Assembly: GCA_026625165.1 (NCBI GenBank)
Contig: CP112999.1
Span: forward strand, 806,001-870,000
DNA length: 64,000 nt
Origin: Methanoregula sp.
GTDB taxonomy: Archaea > Halobacteriota > Methanomicrobia > Methanomicrobiales > Methanospirillaceae
Direction of reading: 5' to 3'
In this document: in pieces, positions 1-8,286 of the stretch
Layout: each line of letters opens with the position of its first letter
Position numbering within the stretch: the stretch's first letter is position 1
Made by a program: the position numbers and the translations under genes
Notes under the pieces: generated by a model
Database searches by the model: none
Told to the model about the DNA's origin: nothing
The model's input: only the letters and a program-made list of their open reading frames with translations

Positions 1-1377
1 TCATGGCAGGAGTACGCAGGCCGGACCGGGCTTGTCGTACTGATCCGGAAGATCCTATCAGAATCCGGCGTGTACGCGGTGTACGGGGCGCTGCCGCAGG
101 GTGCGCAGATCCTTGCCAACATCGAGAAGCTGGTCGCGATCGCCCGGCAGCGGGAAGAGGAGGGGCTCTACGGTCTTTCTGATTTCACGGCCGACCTCCG
201 GATCGCGATGGAGGACGAAGAGCGCGAGGGCGAGGCGCCGCTCGATGCGTTATCGGAGCACGCCGTCAACATCATGACCGTCCACGCGGCAAAAGGCCTT
301 GAGTTCCCGATCATCGTTGTCCCGGACATGGGCGTTTCGTTCCGGGACCGGCCGGAGAACATCATGATCGGCGACGACCCCCGGCTGGTCGGGGTTAAGG
401 TTCCTGACCCTGACGACGGGTATGCCCCTGCCGAATCGCCGGTCCTCACCGCGCTGCGCGAGATCCAGCGGCAGAAGGAACGGGCGGAGAAAAAACGGTT
501 GTTGTATGTCGCCCTGACCCGGGCCCGGGACCACCTCATCATGAGCGGGGTTTTACCGGAAGAGCCGCAGGCATCACTGGCCTTTGCCCGGACCCGGATT
601 GAATGGATCTGCTCGGCGTTCAACATCACACCCGACGCAATCACGGCCGGCGGGATTACACTCGATCCTGGCGAAGGGTTCCGGCCTGTTCATCTCAAAA
701 TCATAACAGACCCGGCGGCGATTCCTGCGGAGACAGTTGAAGCGAAACCGTCGCTGATTACAGTTCCCGCCGATTGTGCCGGCATGACCGGAGGGCGCGT
801 CCGGATAGAATATATACCAGAACCGGATTCTCACCGGGTGTACACCGTATCCGAGCTGGAGAAGATTGCCGGTGTTCCGGTTCCGGATCACCGGCCGGTC
901 GTAGCGAAGTACCTGCCGAACGTTAACGGGACATTAAAGGGAACCATCATCCACGAAGTACTTCGGGGCCGGGATGCCGCAACTGTGCTGAAAGAATATG
1001 GCGAATATTCGGAAAAGCATGTCCGGCAGTGCGAGGATATTGTTGCAAAGTTCCGTTCGTCCGATCTGATGAAGCGGGTGAAGCGGGAGTTCTGCGAGCT
1101 GCCGTTTGAGGTTACCGTTGATGGGAAGTGGGTAACGGGGAAAATTGACCGGTTATGTGAACTCTCTGAGGGATCTTGGATTGTGATCGATTATAAGTCG
1201 GAGCCGGTTTTACCAGATGAGTATGCTTCTGTGGCGAAGGAGTACGAGGTATCGATGGCAATATACTGTGAGGCTGCCCGGCAAATCATGAAGAAAGCGG
1301 AAATCTCCGGGTACTTTTTCTTCATAGAGACCGGGGATTTTTCCGGGCCGAGGTTTCGTAAGTCTAAATCCGGTTAA
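1..1377 (+). CDS. AddA/UvrD-type helicase-exonuclease, C-terminal part (5' end outside window)
   Basis: The frame is open from base 1, so this is the end of a larger ATP-dependent DNA helicase-nuclease of the UvrD/AddA (exonuclease V beta) type, acting in double-strand break processing. Two helicase motifs are visible: TVHAAKGLEFP (about residue 98 of the visible part) and RLLYVALTRARDHL (about residue 165). They are followed by a C-terminal PD-(D/E)XK nuclease domain with GTIIHE, then GKIDRL and VIDYKSEP, which supply the metal-binding D and the D-x-K. The protein ends shortly after the nuclease core, as AddA proteins do. The nuclease partner (AddB-like) would be expected just upstream, outside the window. 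Family assignment is strong; the exact subfamily (AddA versus archaeal UvrD-nuclease fusion) is inferred. Confidence 0.88.
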   Translation, partial: SWQEYAGRTGLVVLIRKILSESGVYAVYGALPQGAQILANIEKLVAIARQREEEGLYGLSDFTADLRIAMEDEEREGEAPLDALSEHAVNIMTVHAAKGLEFPIIVVPDMGVSFRDRPENIMIGDDPRLVGVKVPDPDDGYAPAESPVLTALREIQRQKERAEKKRLLYVALTRARDHLIMSGVLPEEPQASLAFARTRIEWICSAFNITPDAITAGGITLDPGEGFRPVHLKIITDPAAIPAETVEAKPSLITVPADCAGMTGGRVRIEYIPEPDSHRVYTVSELEKIAGVPVPDHRPVVAKYLPNVNGTLKGTIIHEVLRGRDAATVLKEYGEYSEKHVRQCEDIVAKFRSSDLMKRVKREFCELPFEVTVDGKWVTGKIDRLCELSEGSWIVIDYKSEPVLPDEYASVAKEYEVSMAIYCEAARQIMKKAEISGYFFFIETGDFSGPRFRKSKSG

Positions 1378-1687
1378 TTCAACGGGATTAAGTCTGGCGA
1401 ATCCGTACAGCGTTTATCGACCATTTCCCATTCAAACTTCTTCGCGTTATCAAGGTCTTCCCTGCCTGCCCCGGTTCAACAAGAACATTTTGCCCGGGAA
1501 TTCACGAACACTGAGATATCGGTCATATTTCCGGATGTTTGGTTGGATGGGTAAATAGGACGATCGGCCTCAGGAATCTTTCTCAGTACTGATGGAGCAG
1601 TATGAATCTCAATAATTGTGAAATGCAGATTGAATAAATTTTTGTACGAGAAATATTCAATACACTTTTATCATTAGGGGAATTCCA
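1378..1687. other. Intergenic, AT-rich promoter region of the DUF2130 gene
   Basis: I see no gene here. Composition falls sharply in GC toward the right. From about 1625 to 1675 the sequence is rich in A and T, with TATA-like stretches suitable for an archaeal promoter, and AGGGGAA lies just before the ATG at 1688 as a ribosome-binding site. Confidence 0.4.
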
Positions 1688-3049
1688 ATGAAATCTGAAG
1701 TGATTATCTGCCCCAAATGCCGGACAAAGATCCCTTTGACCGAAGCCATAACATCACAAATTCGGGAAGATCTGAAAAAAGAATTCGAATCTGAACTCAA
1801 AGAAATCAAGGAAAAAACGGAAAAAGATCTGATTGAAGAAAAAGAAAAAATTGCGAATGAAGCCAAAGAAATGGCCGAATTAAAAGTAAAGATCGACTTG
1901 GACGATTTACGGCAACAGATTTCAGAGAAAGATGAAAAATTACAAGCTGCGCATAAGAATGAATTAGAACTTCGGCAAAGAGCCCGGGAACTTGAAGCCA
2001 AGGAAAAAGAGATCGATCTTGAAATTTTGAAACGAGTCGATGAAAGCCAAACTCGAATAAAAGAGGAATCTATTCAGAAGTTTCAACTTGAATTAGATGA
2101 TTTACGACAGCAGGTTTCAGAGAAAGATGAAAAAATTAACGCTGCCCTTAAGAAAGAATTGGAATTCAGACAAAAAGAAAGAAAACTTGACGACCGTAAA
2201 AAAGCGATCGAGCTAGAAATTTTAAAACGGATTGATGAAGAGCGAAATACGATTCAGAATGACGCAATAAAAAACTTTCAGGAACAATTCCGATTACAGT
2301 TGGCAGAGCGAGAAAGCAAGATCCAAAGCTTGTCTTCTACCGTTGACGAATTACAAAGAAAAATCGCCCAAGGATCGCAACAACTCCAAGGCGAAGTTCT
2401 GGAACTAGAACTTGAAGATTTACTTCGGGACCTGTTTCCCTCAGATGTTATTAAACCAATCGCGAAAGGCGCGAGAGGTGCAGACATCCTCCAAAAAATT
2501 TTCCATTCCGGTACGTATTGCGGTTCGATCATTTGGGAGACTAAACGGGCCAAGGCGTGGCATAAAGATTGGATTACTAAATTGAAATCCGATCAGAATG
2601 ATGCAAAAGCAAATACAGCAGTTTTGTATTCCACGGTTTTTCCTAAAGAGATGGAATGTTCTGGCCAAATAGATGGAGTCTGGGTTACCGATCATTCTTC
2701 AATGCCCGGATTGGCAACCGCTCTAAGGGTTGCCTTAATTGAGGTAGCTCGGGAAAGGATTGTTTCAACTGGAAGAAATGAAAAAATGGAATTATTGAAT
2801 AACTACGTAAACAGTCCGGAATTCCAGCAAAAAGTGATAAGTATTGCCGAGAGCATCAAAGCGATGCAGGATGATTTAACAAAAGAAAAACGGGCGATGG
2901 AAAAAATCTGGGCAAAACGAGAAAAGCAAATTCAGGGTGTCGTCCTCAACACCGTTCGCATTGTGGGAGATATGCATGGGATTATTGGAAAATCTCTGGA
3001 AGAAATCAAAGTGTTCGAGTTGGAAGAAGCATCAGAAAGTGACGAATAG
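1688..3049 (+). CDS. DUF2130 coiled-coil protein with PD-(D/E)XK-like signature
   Basis: This 453-residue protein matches the DUF2130 family. It begins with a CPKC knuckle (residues 9-12), continues with about 200 residues of charged coiled coil, and ends with a globular domain. The coiled coil contains a tandem duplication of about 60 residues: LDDLRQQISEKDEK near residue 78 recurs as LDDLRQQVSEKDEK near residue 138. The globular part shows an early E (LELEDLL), then GARGAD, then IIWETKRAK. This D...E-x-K arrangement is that of PD-(D/E)XK nucleases, so nuclease activity is a reasonable inference but unproven. The gene is much more AT-rich than the helicase gene upstream, suggesting transfer. 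AGGGGAA precedes the ATG. Confidence 0.85.
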   Translation: MKSEVIICPKCRTKIPLTEAITSQIREDLKKEFESELKEIKEKTEKDLIEEKEKIANEAKEMAELKVKIDLDDLRQQISEKDEKLQAAHKNELELRQRARELEAKEKEIDLEILKRVDESQTRIKEESIQKFQLELDDLRQQVSEKDEKINAALKKELEFRQKERKLDDRKKAIELEILKRIDEERNTIQNDAIKNFQEQFRLQLAERESKIQSLSSTVDELQRKIAQGSQQLQGEVLELELEDLLRDLFPSDVIKPIAKGARGADILQKIFHSGTYCGSIIWETKRAKAWHKDWITKLKSDQNDAKANTAVLYSTVFPKEMECSGQIDGVWVTDHSSMPGLATALRVALIEVARERIVSTGRNEKMELLNNYVNSPEFQQKVISIAESIKAMQDDLTKEKRAMEKIWAKREKQIQGVVLNTVRIVGDMHGIIGKSLEEIKVFELEEASESDE

Positions 3050-3243
3050 GTAAGTTGTCCAGATTCAGAGGATAGATAATGGGATTTCTGCGTGACTGAT
3101 TCATCCGATTTTTTATTTCTTGACAGTAACGCGCTTATCAGTTTACCTATTAACGAAAAAATAAAGACAATTATGGCAATGATTGCAGCGATCAGGCCGG
3201 CGAGAAGAGCAGCGTCTCGTTTTGAAATTTTTTTCCGTCCCAC
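2932..3243 (-). CDS. Possible small single-helix membrane protein
   Basis: From a GTG at 3243 the frame reads MGRKKISKRDAALLAGL followed by one long hydrophobic helix (AIIAIIVFIFSLIGKLI) and a basic stretch SRNKKSD. That is a believable membrane protein with positive charges on both sides. The C-terminal third runs antisense through the end of the DUF2130 gene and is low complexity, which argues that the original end was lost or that the ORF is fortuitous. No family recognised. Confidence 0.35.
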   Translation of the reverse strand: MGRKKISKRDAALLAGLIAAIIAIIVFIFSLIGKLISALLSRNKKSDESVTQKSHYLSSESGQLTYSSLSDASSNSNTLISSRDFPIIPCISPTMRTVLRTTP

Positions 3244-3529
3244 ATGATTCCATATTGTTATTTTTCGTATTAAAATCATGTATAAAAAATTTAAAAAATA
3301 CTTCAGTTGAAGTTTGCAACAGCGTAAGGAAACCCGGTGGATATTTAGGAGCACGGGGGGTAGATGTATTCCTTTTTCCGGAAAGTTTCATGAGAAGATT
3401 GTACAGGAAAAAGATTCCGGAAATTTGGAAAATATTGTCCAACTGCCCGGAATTAATAACCCACTCAATTCCGTGATACTTCTCCTCTGCATTTGCTGAA
3501 TTTACGTCGGTACCTGTCGAAGTAAAATA

Positions 3530-4110
3530 TTGATCTTACCCCCAAAACAAGTCTTCTTTCCGTTTTTACAGGCTACAGTCCGATCCGGCAGGAGATCGCC
3601 TGTCCAAAAGCGTCTAAAAGCGATCTTTTTAGAGGCCATTTTCAGCCGAAATAAGGTAAACGGATGGCAATTTAAGCGTATTCCAAAAACCATGTACCGG
3701 AATTCGCTGTTTTGTGCAACCTGATTGGAAAAAACCTGTCCCACCGGCAGGTGAGTGAGCAGGGGCTACCGTCGGAGAGTATCCTAATAAGAAGTATCTC
3801 GACTCCTATGCTTCCTGCAGCTGATTTGCCGGGATTGTCCGACAACAACCTGCCATGAAATTTACGTCGATGTCCGTCGGAGACTCCCCCTGATCTTATG
3901 CTCAAAACAGGGGTTTTTCCATGTTTCACAGGTTACAGCCCGACCCTACCCGGGATCGTGGCTTGTAACTGTGCTAAATACTGCTTTTTCCGGGCACGCT
4001 ATATACCGATTCCAGCCAATCGGGGGCTGAACTGCGGATTTCGAGAAAGAATAGTGTCGATTTTGGGTGAAACAGTGTCGGTTAGTCCTCCGTCAGGAGC
4101 AATCGGAGCC
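3530..4110. repeat. Dispersed intergenic repeat A, cluster 1
   Basis: The stretch 3355-4203 has no convincing gene. It holds copies of a dispersed repeat. The best copy, 3767-4100, starts ACCGTCGGAGAG, continues through a block like TATGCTTCCTGCAGCTG, a second GTCCGTCGGAGA, then CTCAAAACAGGGG and a tail containing ATACCGATTCCAGCC and AGTGTCG. A partial middle block lies at about 3535-3600. The same order of blocks recurs at 5.2-5.65 kb and 20.1-20.6 kb. Short ORFs in it differ from copy to copy, so it is not coding. Confidence 0.65.
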
Positions 4111-4203
4111 TGAAACGGGCCCGGTTTCCTTAGGCTCAGAAAGGCTTCTTCACAGATGGCGACAGGGGGATCCTCCATATAGGCCAAGGTAAATAGTGCT
4201 CTT

Positions 4204-5067
4204 TCACATACTTACGACCGCCGACTCCGGACAAACCTCCGCAAACCGGCAGCTCAAACACTCGCGTTGCGAAGGCCTCGCCGGAAAATCCCCGTACTCA
4301 TAACTCGCGTTCATCGCCGCAAATTCCCGGGGGATCATCTCCTGAACCCCGCGTAACTGTTCATCGAAGAAGGCATAGGGCTTCGTTATGCCGGTCTTCA
4401 GGAATACGAGTTCGGTCCCGATCTCATCGGAACTCATCTTGTAATACTCCTTTGCCCACAGCACATACGCCGCCATCTGGAGTTCCGTCTCGTATTCGTC
4501 ATCGTCCCTGCCGGTCTTCCAGTCGGTGAGGACGAGAGTGCCGTCCGGCTGTTTCCCGACAAAATCCACTTTGACCGTTACCCCGATATCCCCGATGCTG
4601 AAATGATCGAACTCCTCGTGCCGCAGGCATTCCCGGCTATTGTAGCCCGGCCATTTTTCAAAGAAAATTTTCAGGCACACTTTTCCGTTCTCATCGATGG
4701 CAGCAAAAAATGAATCAGTAATTTTCTCTCCGTTATGGTATTCAGTAAATGTCTCGCCACCCACATTTTTGTAAAGCGAGACTTTTTTCGAAAACGCATT
4801 CATTGCTTCTGCCAGGTCCATCGGCTTGTTCTCGCAATGGAGTTGGATCTGCTTGTCGATGATATCGTGAATGAGCTGGCCCTGGACAACAAATTTGGAA
4901 GTGAAGTTCTTGAGCCACCGGATTTTTTCAGGATTTACGACTGGTGCGGATTTGACATACGGGGCGATGTATTCAAAATAGTACTGGCGCTGGCACCGGT
5001 TCCAGACCCGGTGTTTTGTGAAGGACCAGGAATTTATTTTGAAGAAAAAGTTGTCTAACTCCACCAT
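4204..5067 (-). CDS. RecB/Cas4-like PD-(D/E)XK nuclease
   Basis: A 287-residue protein of the PDDEXK_1 type. The N terminus has the family's WSFTKHRVWNRCQRQYY pattern, giving the first Cys of a likely Fe-S cluster. GQLIHDIID provides the active-site H, and LVLTDWKTGRDDDE provides the D-x-K at about residues 180-190, followed by a QMAAYVLWA helix. The C terminus carries CLSCRFAEVC, the three remaining cluster cysteines typical of AddB/Cas4-like nucleases. It stands alone between repeat clusters with no cas genes nearby, so a role in DNA repair or mobile-element defence is more likely than CRISPR adaptation. ATG at 5067 gives MVELDNFFF and fits the domain start. Confidence 0.85.
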   Translation of the reverse strand: MVELDNFFFKINSWSFTKHRVWNRCQRQYYFEYIAPYVKSAPVVNPEKIRWLKNFTSKFVVQGQLIHDIIDKQIQLHCENKPMDLAEAMNAFSKKVSLYKNVGGETFTEYHNGEKITDSFFAAIDENGKVCLKIFFEKWPGYNSRECLRHEEFDHFSIGDIGVTVKVDFVGKQPDGTLVLTDWKTGRDDDEYETELQMAAYVLWAKEYYKMSSDEIGTELVFLKTGITKPYAFFDEQLRGVQEMIPREFAAMNASYEYGDFPARPSQRECLSCRFAEVCPESAVVSM

Positions 5068-5219
5068 ATGTTTGAGTTGTGGACTGCCACGAAATATCTT
5101 CCTCTTTCACTTTGTCTTCAGCCAAATCTGATTATAGTCTGATAAGTTATCAGAGACCTGCACCCCCTTTTTATTCCCAGCTTCTCGCCCATTTTCACAT
5201 CGGTATCCGAAGTGAGATT

Positions 5220-5860
5220 TCACCAGTCTGGTTCCCAAAACAGGCCTTCTTTTTCTTCCGGCATACCACACCCCGATCCCCCCTGAGATCGTGCCCGTAA
5301 TTAGTGCTATTTGATGATTTTTTGGAACCCGCCGGGTGCCGATTCAAGCCAAACAGAGGTCATTTTGGGCATTTCGAAAAATAACCGTGTCGGTTTTTGG
5401 CAAAACTGTGCCGGTACCGTAGTCCGGACCCTGTGAAAAGGACAGGCCAGGATCCATTCTACCGTCGGAGACTGCCGTCCGGAAAAGTACTGCTGTCTCC
5501 CATGCTTTTTGCAGCTGTATGACCCGGGTTGTCAGACACCTCATATCCCGATCACTGCCAAGCCCTGATCCGGGCATTCTCAAAACAGGGGTTCTTTTCC
5601 AAACCTGTATCCTAGGTCGACCGGTCGTTAGATCCTCTGTCCAAACAGGTTTAAACAGGCCGTTTTTAAACCGCACAAACACCATATTCAGTGCAAAAGA
5701 AGCGATTATAGCAATAATCCGGGGAACTATGTCCAGAAACCCCCAAAACAGGCCGGTCATGTTTGGATCCGGATCCGGTGTTTTTGGCAATCCGGGCTCA
5801 AAATATGGCCGGATTAGTTTCAGCACTCTCATGCTCCTGTGAGGACTCCCTGATCTGATC
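5220..5860. repeat. Dispersed intergenic repeat A, cluster 2
   Basis: The gap 5068-5875 has no believable gene; the long minus-strand ORF across it is explained by the repeat. At 5228-5430 the tail part of repeat A is present (CCAAAACAGG, ATCGTGCCCGTAATTAG, CGATTCAAGCC, CCGTGTCGG). A second copy starts at 5461 with CCGTCGGAGACTG and runs through GCTTTTTGCAGCTGT, CCCGGGTTGTCAGACA and CTCAAAACAGGGGTTC to about 5650. The remainder to 5860 has AAACAGG motifs of the same style but is too degenerate to align by eye. Confidence 0.6.
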
Positions 5861-5875
5861 CATACTTCCGGAATT

Positions 5876-6946
5876 TCAGGAACGCCCGTGATCCAACCTT
5901 CGCATGATCTCTTTTTCCCGTTCAATTTCTGCAACGAGTTCCTGTTCGCTGGGGAGGTAGAGTTTGTACCGCGATGCGAAGAGCTGGCTGCTGTCATTGA
6001 GTACCGAGTACCGCACGACCGTTTCGTCTTTTTCCGTGCAGAGAATGATGCCGATCGTCGGATTATCTTCGTTTGTTTTTACCCGGTCCTCGAACAGCCG
6101 CACGTACATATCCATCTGTCCGATATCCTGATGTGTCAGCCTTCCCGTTTTGAGATCGATGAGGACGAAACATTTCAGGATAAAGTGATAGAAAACAAGA
6201 TCGATATAAAACTCCGATGTCTCAGTACTGATCCTGAACTGGCGGCCAACAAACGAGAATCCTTTTCCCAGTTCCAGGAGGAACTGCTGGAGTTTGTCGA
6301 TCAGCGCCTTCTCAAGATCCCGTTCGAGATACGATAAAGATTCCGGGATTTGCAGGAATTCCAGGACATACGGGTCCCTGATAAAATCCTCCGGGCGCGT
6401 GGCAAGCGACTGCGTTGCTTCTTTTGCCTCAGCTATGACAGCATCCCGGCTGCGGCTTTTTAAGAGACGTTCAAAATAAAGTGAATCGATCTGCCGCTCA
6501 AGGGCCCGGACACTCCAGTTCTGGCTGATTGCCTCCCCGATGTAATATCCCCGGGCAGCAGGATCCTCCACCCGCATCAGGAGCCGGTAGTGCGACCAGC
6601 TCAATCCGCTACACACTGTGTAGCCAATTTTATTAGGAGGGATATCGTCCTCGCGGCATCCACGTGGGAAGACAAGGAAAAACTGCCGGAAGTTCTTGAG
6701 GTTCGCGACAGAAAAACCGCGCCCGAATTCACCAGTCAGTCGCCCGGCCAGATCTTCGAGAAGGTGAGTCCCATATCCTGCCCGGCTCCTGCCAGCCTGC
6801 TCTTCTTCTACGATCAACCGCCCGATGTTCCAGTACGCTTCGACCATTGCATGGTTGACGGCTTGGTAAGCCCTCTGCCGTGCGTCGTGAATTATCTGCC
6901 GGAGCGTATCATACAGGGGATTTGGAACATCGGGGTGGACTGGCAT
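5876..6946 (-). CDS. YhcG-family PDDEXK nuclease (DUF1016)
   Basis: At 356 residues this matches the YhcG/DUF1016 family in length and layout. The N-terminal DUF1016_N helical domain has AVNHAMVEAYWNIGR and FGRGFSVANLKNFRQF. The C-terminal PD-(D/E)XK domain has FSFVGRQFRI, then FYIDLVFYH and CFVLIDLKTGRL, giving the catalytic D and D-x-K, and ends with NPTIGIILCTEKDE. Family members are found near toxin-antitoxin and restriction genes and are suspected of a role in genome maintenance or defence. It stands alone, with a RecB-like nuclease upstream and VapBC downstream. Confidence 0.9.
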   Translation of the reverse strand: MPVHPDVPNPLYDTLRQIIHDARQRAYQAVNHAMVEAYWNIGRLIVEEEQAGRSRAGYGTHLLEDLAGRLTGEFGRGFSVANLKNFRQFFLVFPRGCREDDIPPNKIGYTVCSGLSWSHYRLLMRVEDPAARGYYIGEAISQNWSVRALERQIDSLYFERLLKSRSRDAVIAEAKEATQSLATRPEDFIRDPYVLEFLQIPESLSYLERDLEKALIDKLQQFLLELGKGFSFVGRQFRISTETSEFYIDLVFYHFILKCFVLIDLKTGRLTHQDIGQMDMYVRLFEDRVKTNEDNPTIGIILCTEKDETVVRYSVLNDSSQLFASRYKLYLPSEQELVAEIEREKEIMRRLDHGRS

Positions 6947-7061
6947 AAGATCATTTCCTCCGGTACTCCGGTGGAACAGATCACGATAATATATGATTAC
7001 GCGTGCACCGGGAAAGTAAGAACATGCCTGATAATCGTCGTTTCATGAGTGGGTTAAGAGA

Positions 7062-7262
7062 TTGGGGGAGTTGGTGGCGCGATGGGGTAGTGTACCAGTG
7101 ATTGACCATGCTGTGGTTCCCGGATATTGCCAAGAGCGGCTGCTGGGCATGATCGCCGCCGTGTGTGCGGAGGAGTTTGTGGCGAAGCCATCATACATGG
7201 GGTGCCGGACCTGCGATTATACGGATCTGTGCGAGACAGGGGAGAAGGGAGACCGGTCATGA
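7062..7262 (+). pseudogene. C-terminal fragment of a RecB/AddB-like Fe-S nuclease (copy 1)
   Basis: The frame ends in KPSYMGCRTCDYTDLC, a Cys pattern like the Fe-S end of PDDEXK nucleases (compare CLSCRFAEVC in the gene at 4204-5067), but no nuclease core lies upstream. The same tail occurs at 8101-8226 and 13481-13566, with a decayed DNA-level copy near 15250. I read it as a gene fragment spread through the region. It could instead be a genuine 66-residue protein with a CxxC..C knuckle, but the different upstream sequences make this less likely. Confidence 0.5.
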
Positions 7263-7358
7263 GATTGTATATCCCATACCGAAGACGGGTTCCGGAACAT
7301 TACCGGAATTTTTCATCTGATAAAAAGATTCTTTGATGAAAATTACGGGTCCTGCAAT

Positions 7359-7730
7359 TCAGGGGCCGAGATAAATGGCGTCCGTAATTTCCTTAAAATG
7401 CGGATCGCCGGTCACGACTTTATGGTCGCCGTTCCGTGCCGTGGCAAGGATGATCGAGTCGGCGATCCCGGCAACTTCCCGTTTTTTCAAGTGCCCTGCA
7501 GCAACCGCGATATCCTCATCAACCGGCAGGATGGAGCTTCGTGCCCGGATATCGTCAAGACAGGTCCGGATGGTGGCCTCGTCCTGTCCCCCTGAAACAA
7601 AGAACCGGACAACTTCTGCAAGGGTGATCGTTGAGGTGAAGAGCGGGGAATCGTTCTCGATCCACTTTTTTGCCGCTTCGTTTCCCCGCCAGTATTCCAC
7701 CCAGACCCACGTGTCAATGACGTATCCGAT
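7359..7730 (-). CDS. vapC: VapC-type PIN-domain toxin (module 1)
   Basis: A PIN-domain ribonuclease of about 123 residues. It starts IGYVIDTWVWVEYW (first acidic residue D), has E in TLAEVVRF, then DSIILATA and VVTGDPHF with the late acidic residues of the PIN active site. It overlaps the end of vapB upstream on the same strand, the usual toxin-antitoxin layout. No ATG, GTG or TTG lies at the expected start. A strong GGAGGAGG is followed after six bases by ATC at 7730, which is where the fold should start. Alternative TTG starts at 7757 and 7775 add 9-15 residues that are not PIN-like. Confidence 0.85.
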   Translation of the reverse strand: MGYVIDTWVWVEYWRGNEAAKKWIENDSPLFTSTITLAEVVRFFVSGGQDEATIRTCLDDIRARSSILPVDEDIAVAAGHLKKREVAGIADSIILATARNGDHKVVTGDPHFKEITDAIYLGP

Positions 7731-8040
7731 GGGAATCCTCCTCCTCGTCCCGGACAAATGACGGAGCGCCCGCAAGAAGCCCGAACGTCGAGGGGCGGTG
7801 TTTCTTCCGTTCCTTTATCAGGAACCGGATCGCGTCCTCGTAAGTTTCCGCGTCTGCTTCGGTTTTTACCCGGTCAAGGTCCAGTTTGGTATTCCCCGAT
7901 ACCTGGATCGAGGTCTTCTGCCGGATACCGTGTTTTTTCATGTTTGTCCGTACCGATCCCATCCCGGCCGATGGATTTGTTCCAGGCTTTTTAACCCGCA
8001 TCCGCCGGGACTTCCCGTGCTTGCTTGCGTTCTGCTGCAT
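7714..8040 (-). CDS. vapB: VapB-type antitoxin (module 1)
   Basis: This 108-residue protein lies just upstream of and overlaps vapC. Its C-terminal half (RVKTEADAETYEDAIRF, then LIKERKKHRPSTFG) parallels the second antitoxin at 34711-34995 (TYDEAIMFLIMERQKH, PSDFG), so the two modules are paralogues. The N-terminal part is basic and proline-rich, with an internal ATG (MKKHGIRQK) as an alternative start. I kept the ATG at 8040 because a perfect palindrome, probably the operator, lies immediately upstream of it. Confidence 0.75.
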   Translation of the reverse strand: MQQNASKHGKSRRMRVKKPGTNPSAGMGSVRTNMKKHGIRQKTSIQVSGNTKLDLDRVKTEADAETYEDAIRFLIKERKKHRPSTFGLLAGAPSFVRDEEEDSHRIRH

Positions 8041-8053
8041 ACCTGCTATAACT

Positions 8054-8065
8054 TATAGCGCTATA
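8054..8065. promoter_or_regulatory. Palindromic operator/TATA box of vapBC module 1
   Basis: TATAGCGCTATA is a perfect 12-bp palindrome starting 14 bases before the vapB ATG, with a further CTATAA half-site nearer the gene. Antitoxins of this class repress their own operon by binding such sites, so autoregulation is likely. Promoter and operator would overlap. Confidence 0.5.
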
Positions 8066-8100
8066 GATTATAATAATTGGCATGCGGCAATCCCCTTTCC

Positions 8101-8226
8101 ATGTTGTCACGAGTGCAGGAGATAGTCGCGGCGGTGTGTGTGAGGGAATTTCTTGTGAGGCCGTCATACATGGGGTGCCGGACCTGCGATTTTACGGATT
8201 TGTGCGAAGCCGGGGAGAAAGAATGA
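8101..8226 (+). pseudogene. C-terminal fragment of RecB/AddB-like nuclease (copy 2)
   Basis: From the ATG at 8101 the frame reads MLSRVQEIVAAVC and ends in RPSYMGCRTCDFTDLC and a short acidic tail. It matches the end of the fragment at 7062-7262 almost residue for residue. Only 41 codons are present and no nuclease core is visible, so this is most likely a transferred or duplicated gene end. Confidence 0.45.
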
Positions 8227-8286
8227 GGGCCGGCTGCCCGAAAAGATCCCGCCCGTTCCTGCAGGGAGAAATGAAAAAAAATGGTA

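Noticed and set aside
4204-5067. Cas4 of a CRISPR system
   Set aside because: The Fe-S PDDEXK layout fits Cas4 in part, but length, absence of cas1/cas2 and of any array favour a RecB-like nuclease.
5344-5997. 217-codon minus-strand ORF
   Set aside because: It runs through repeat A and into the YhcG gene; composition is not protein-like and other repeat copies do not preserve it.
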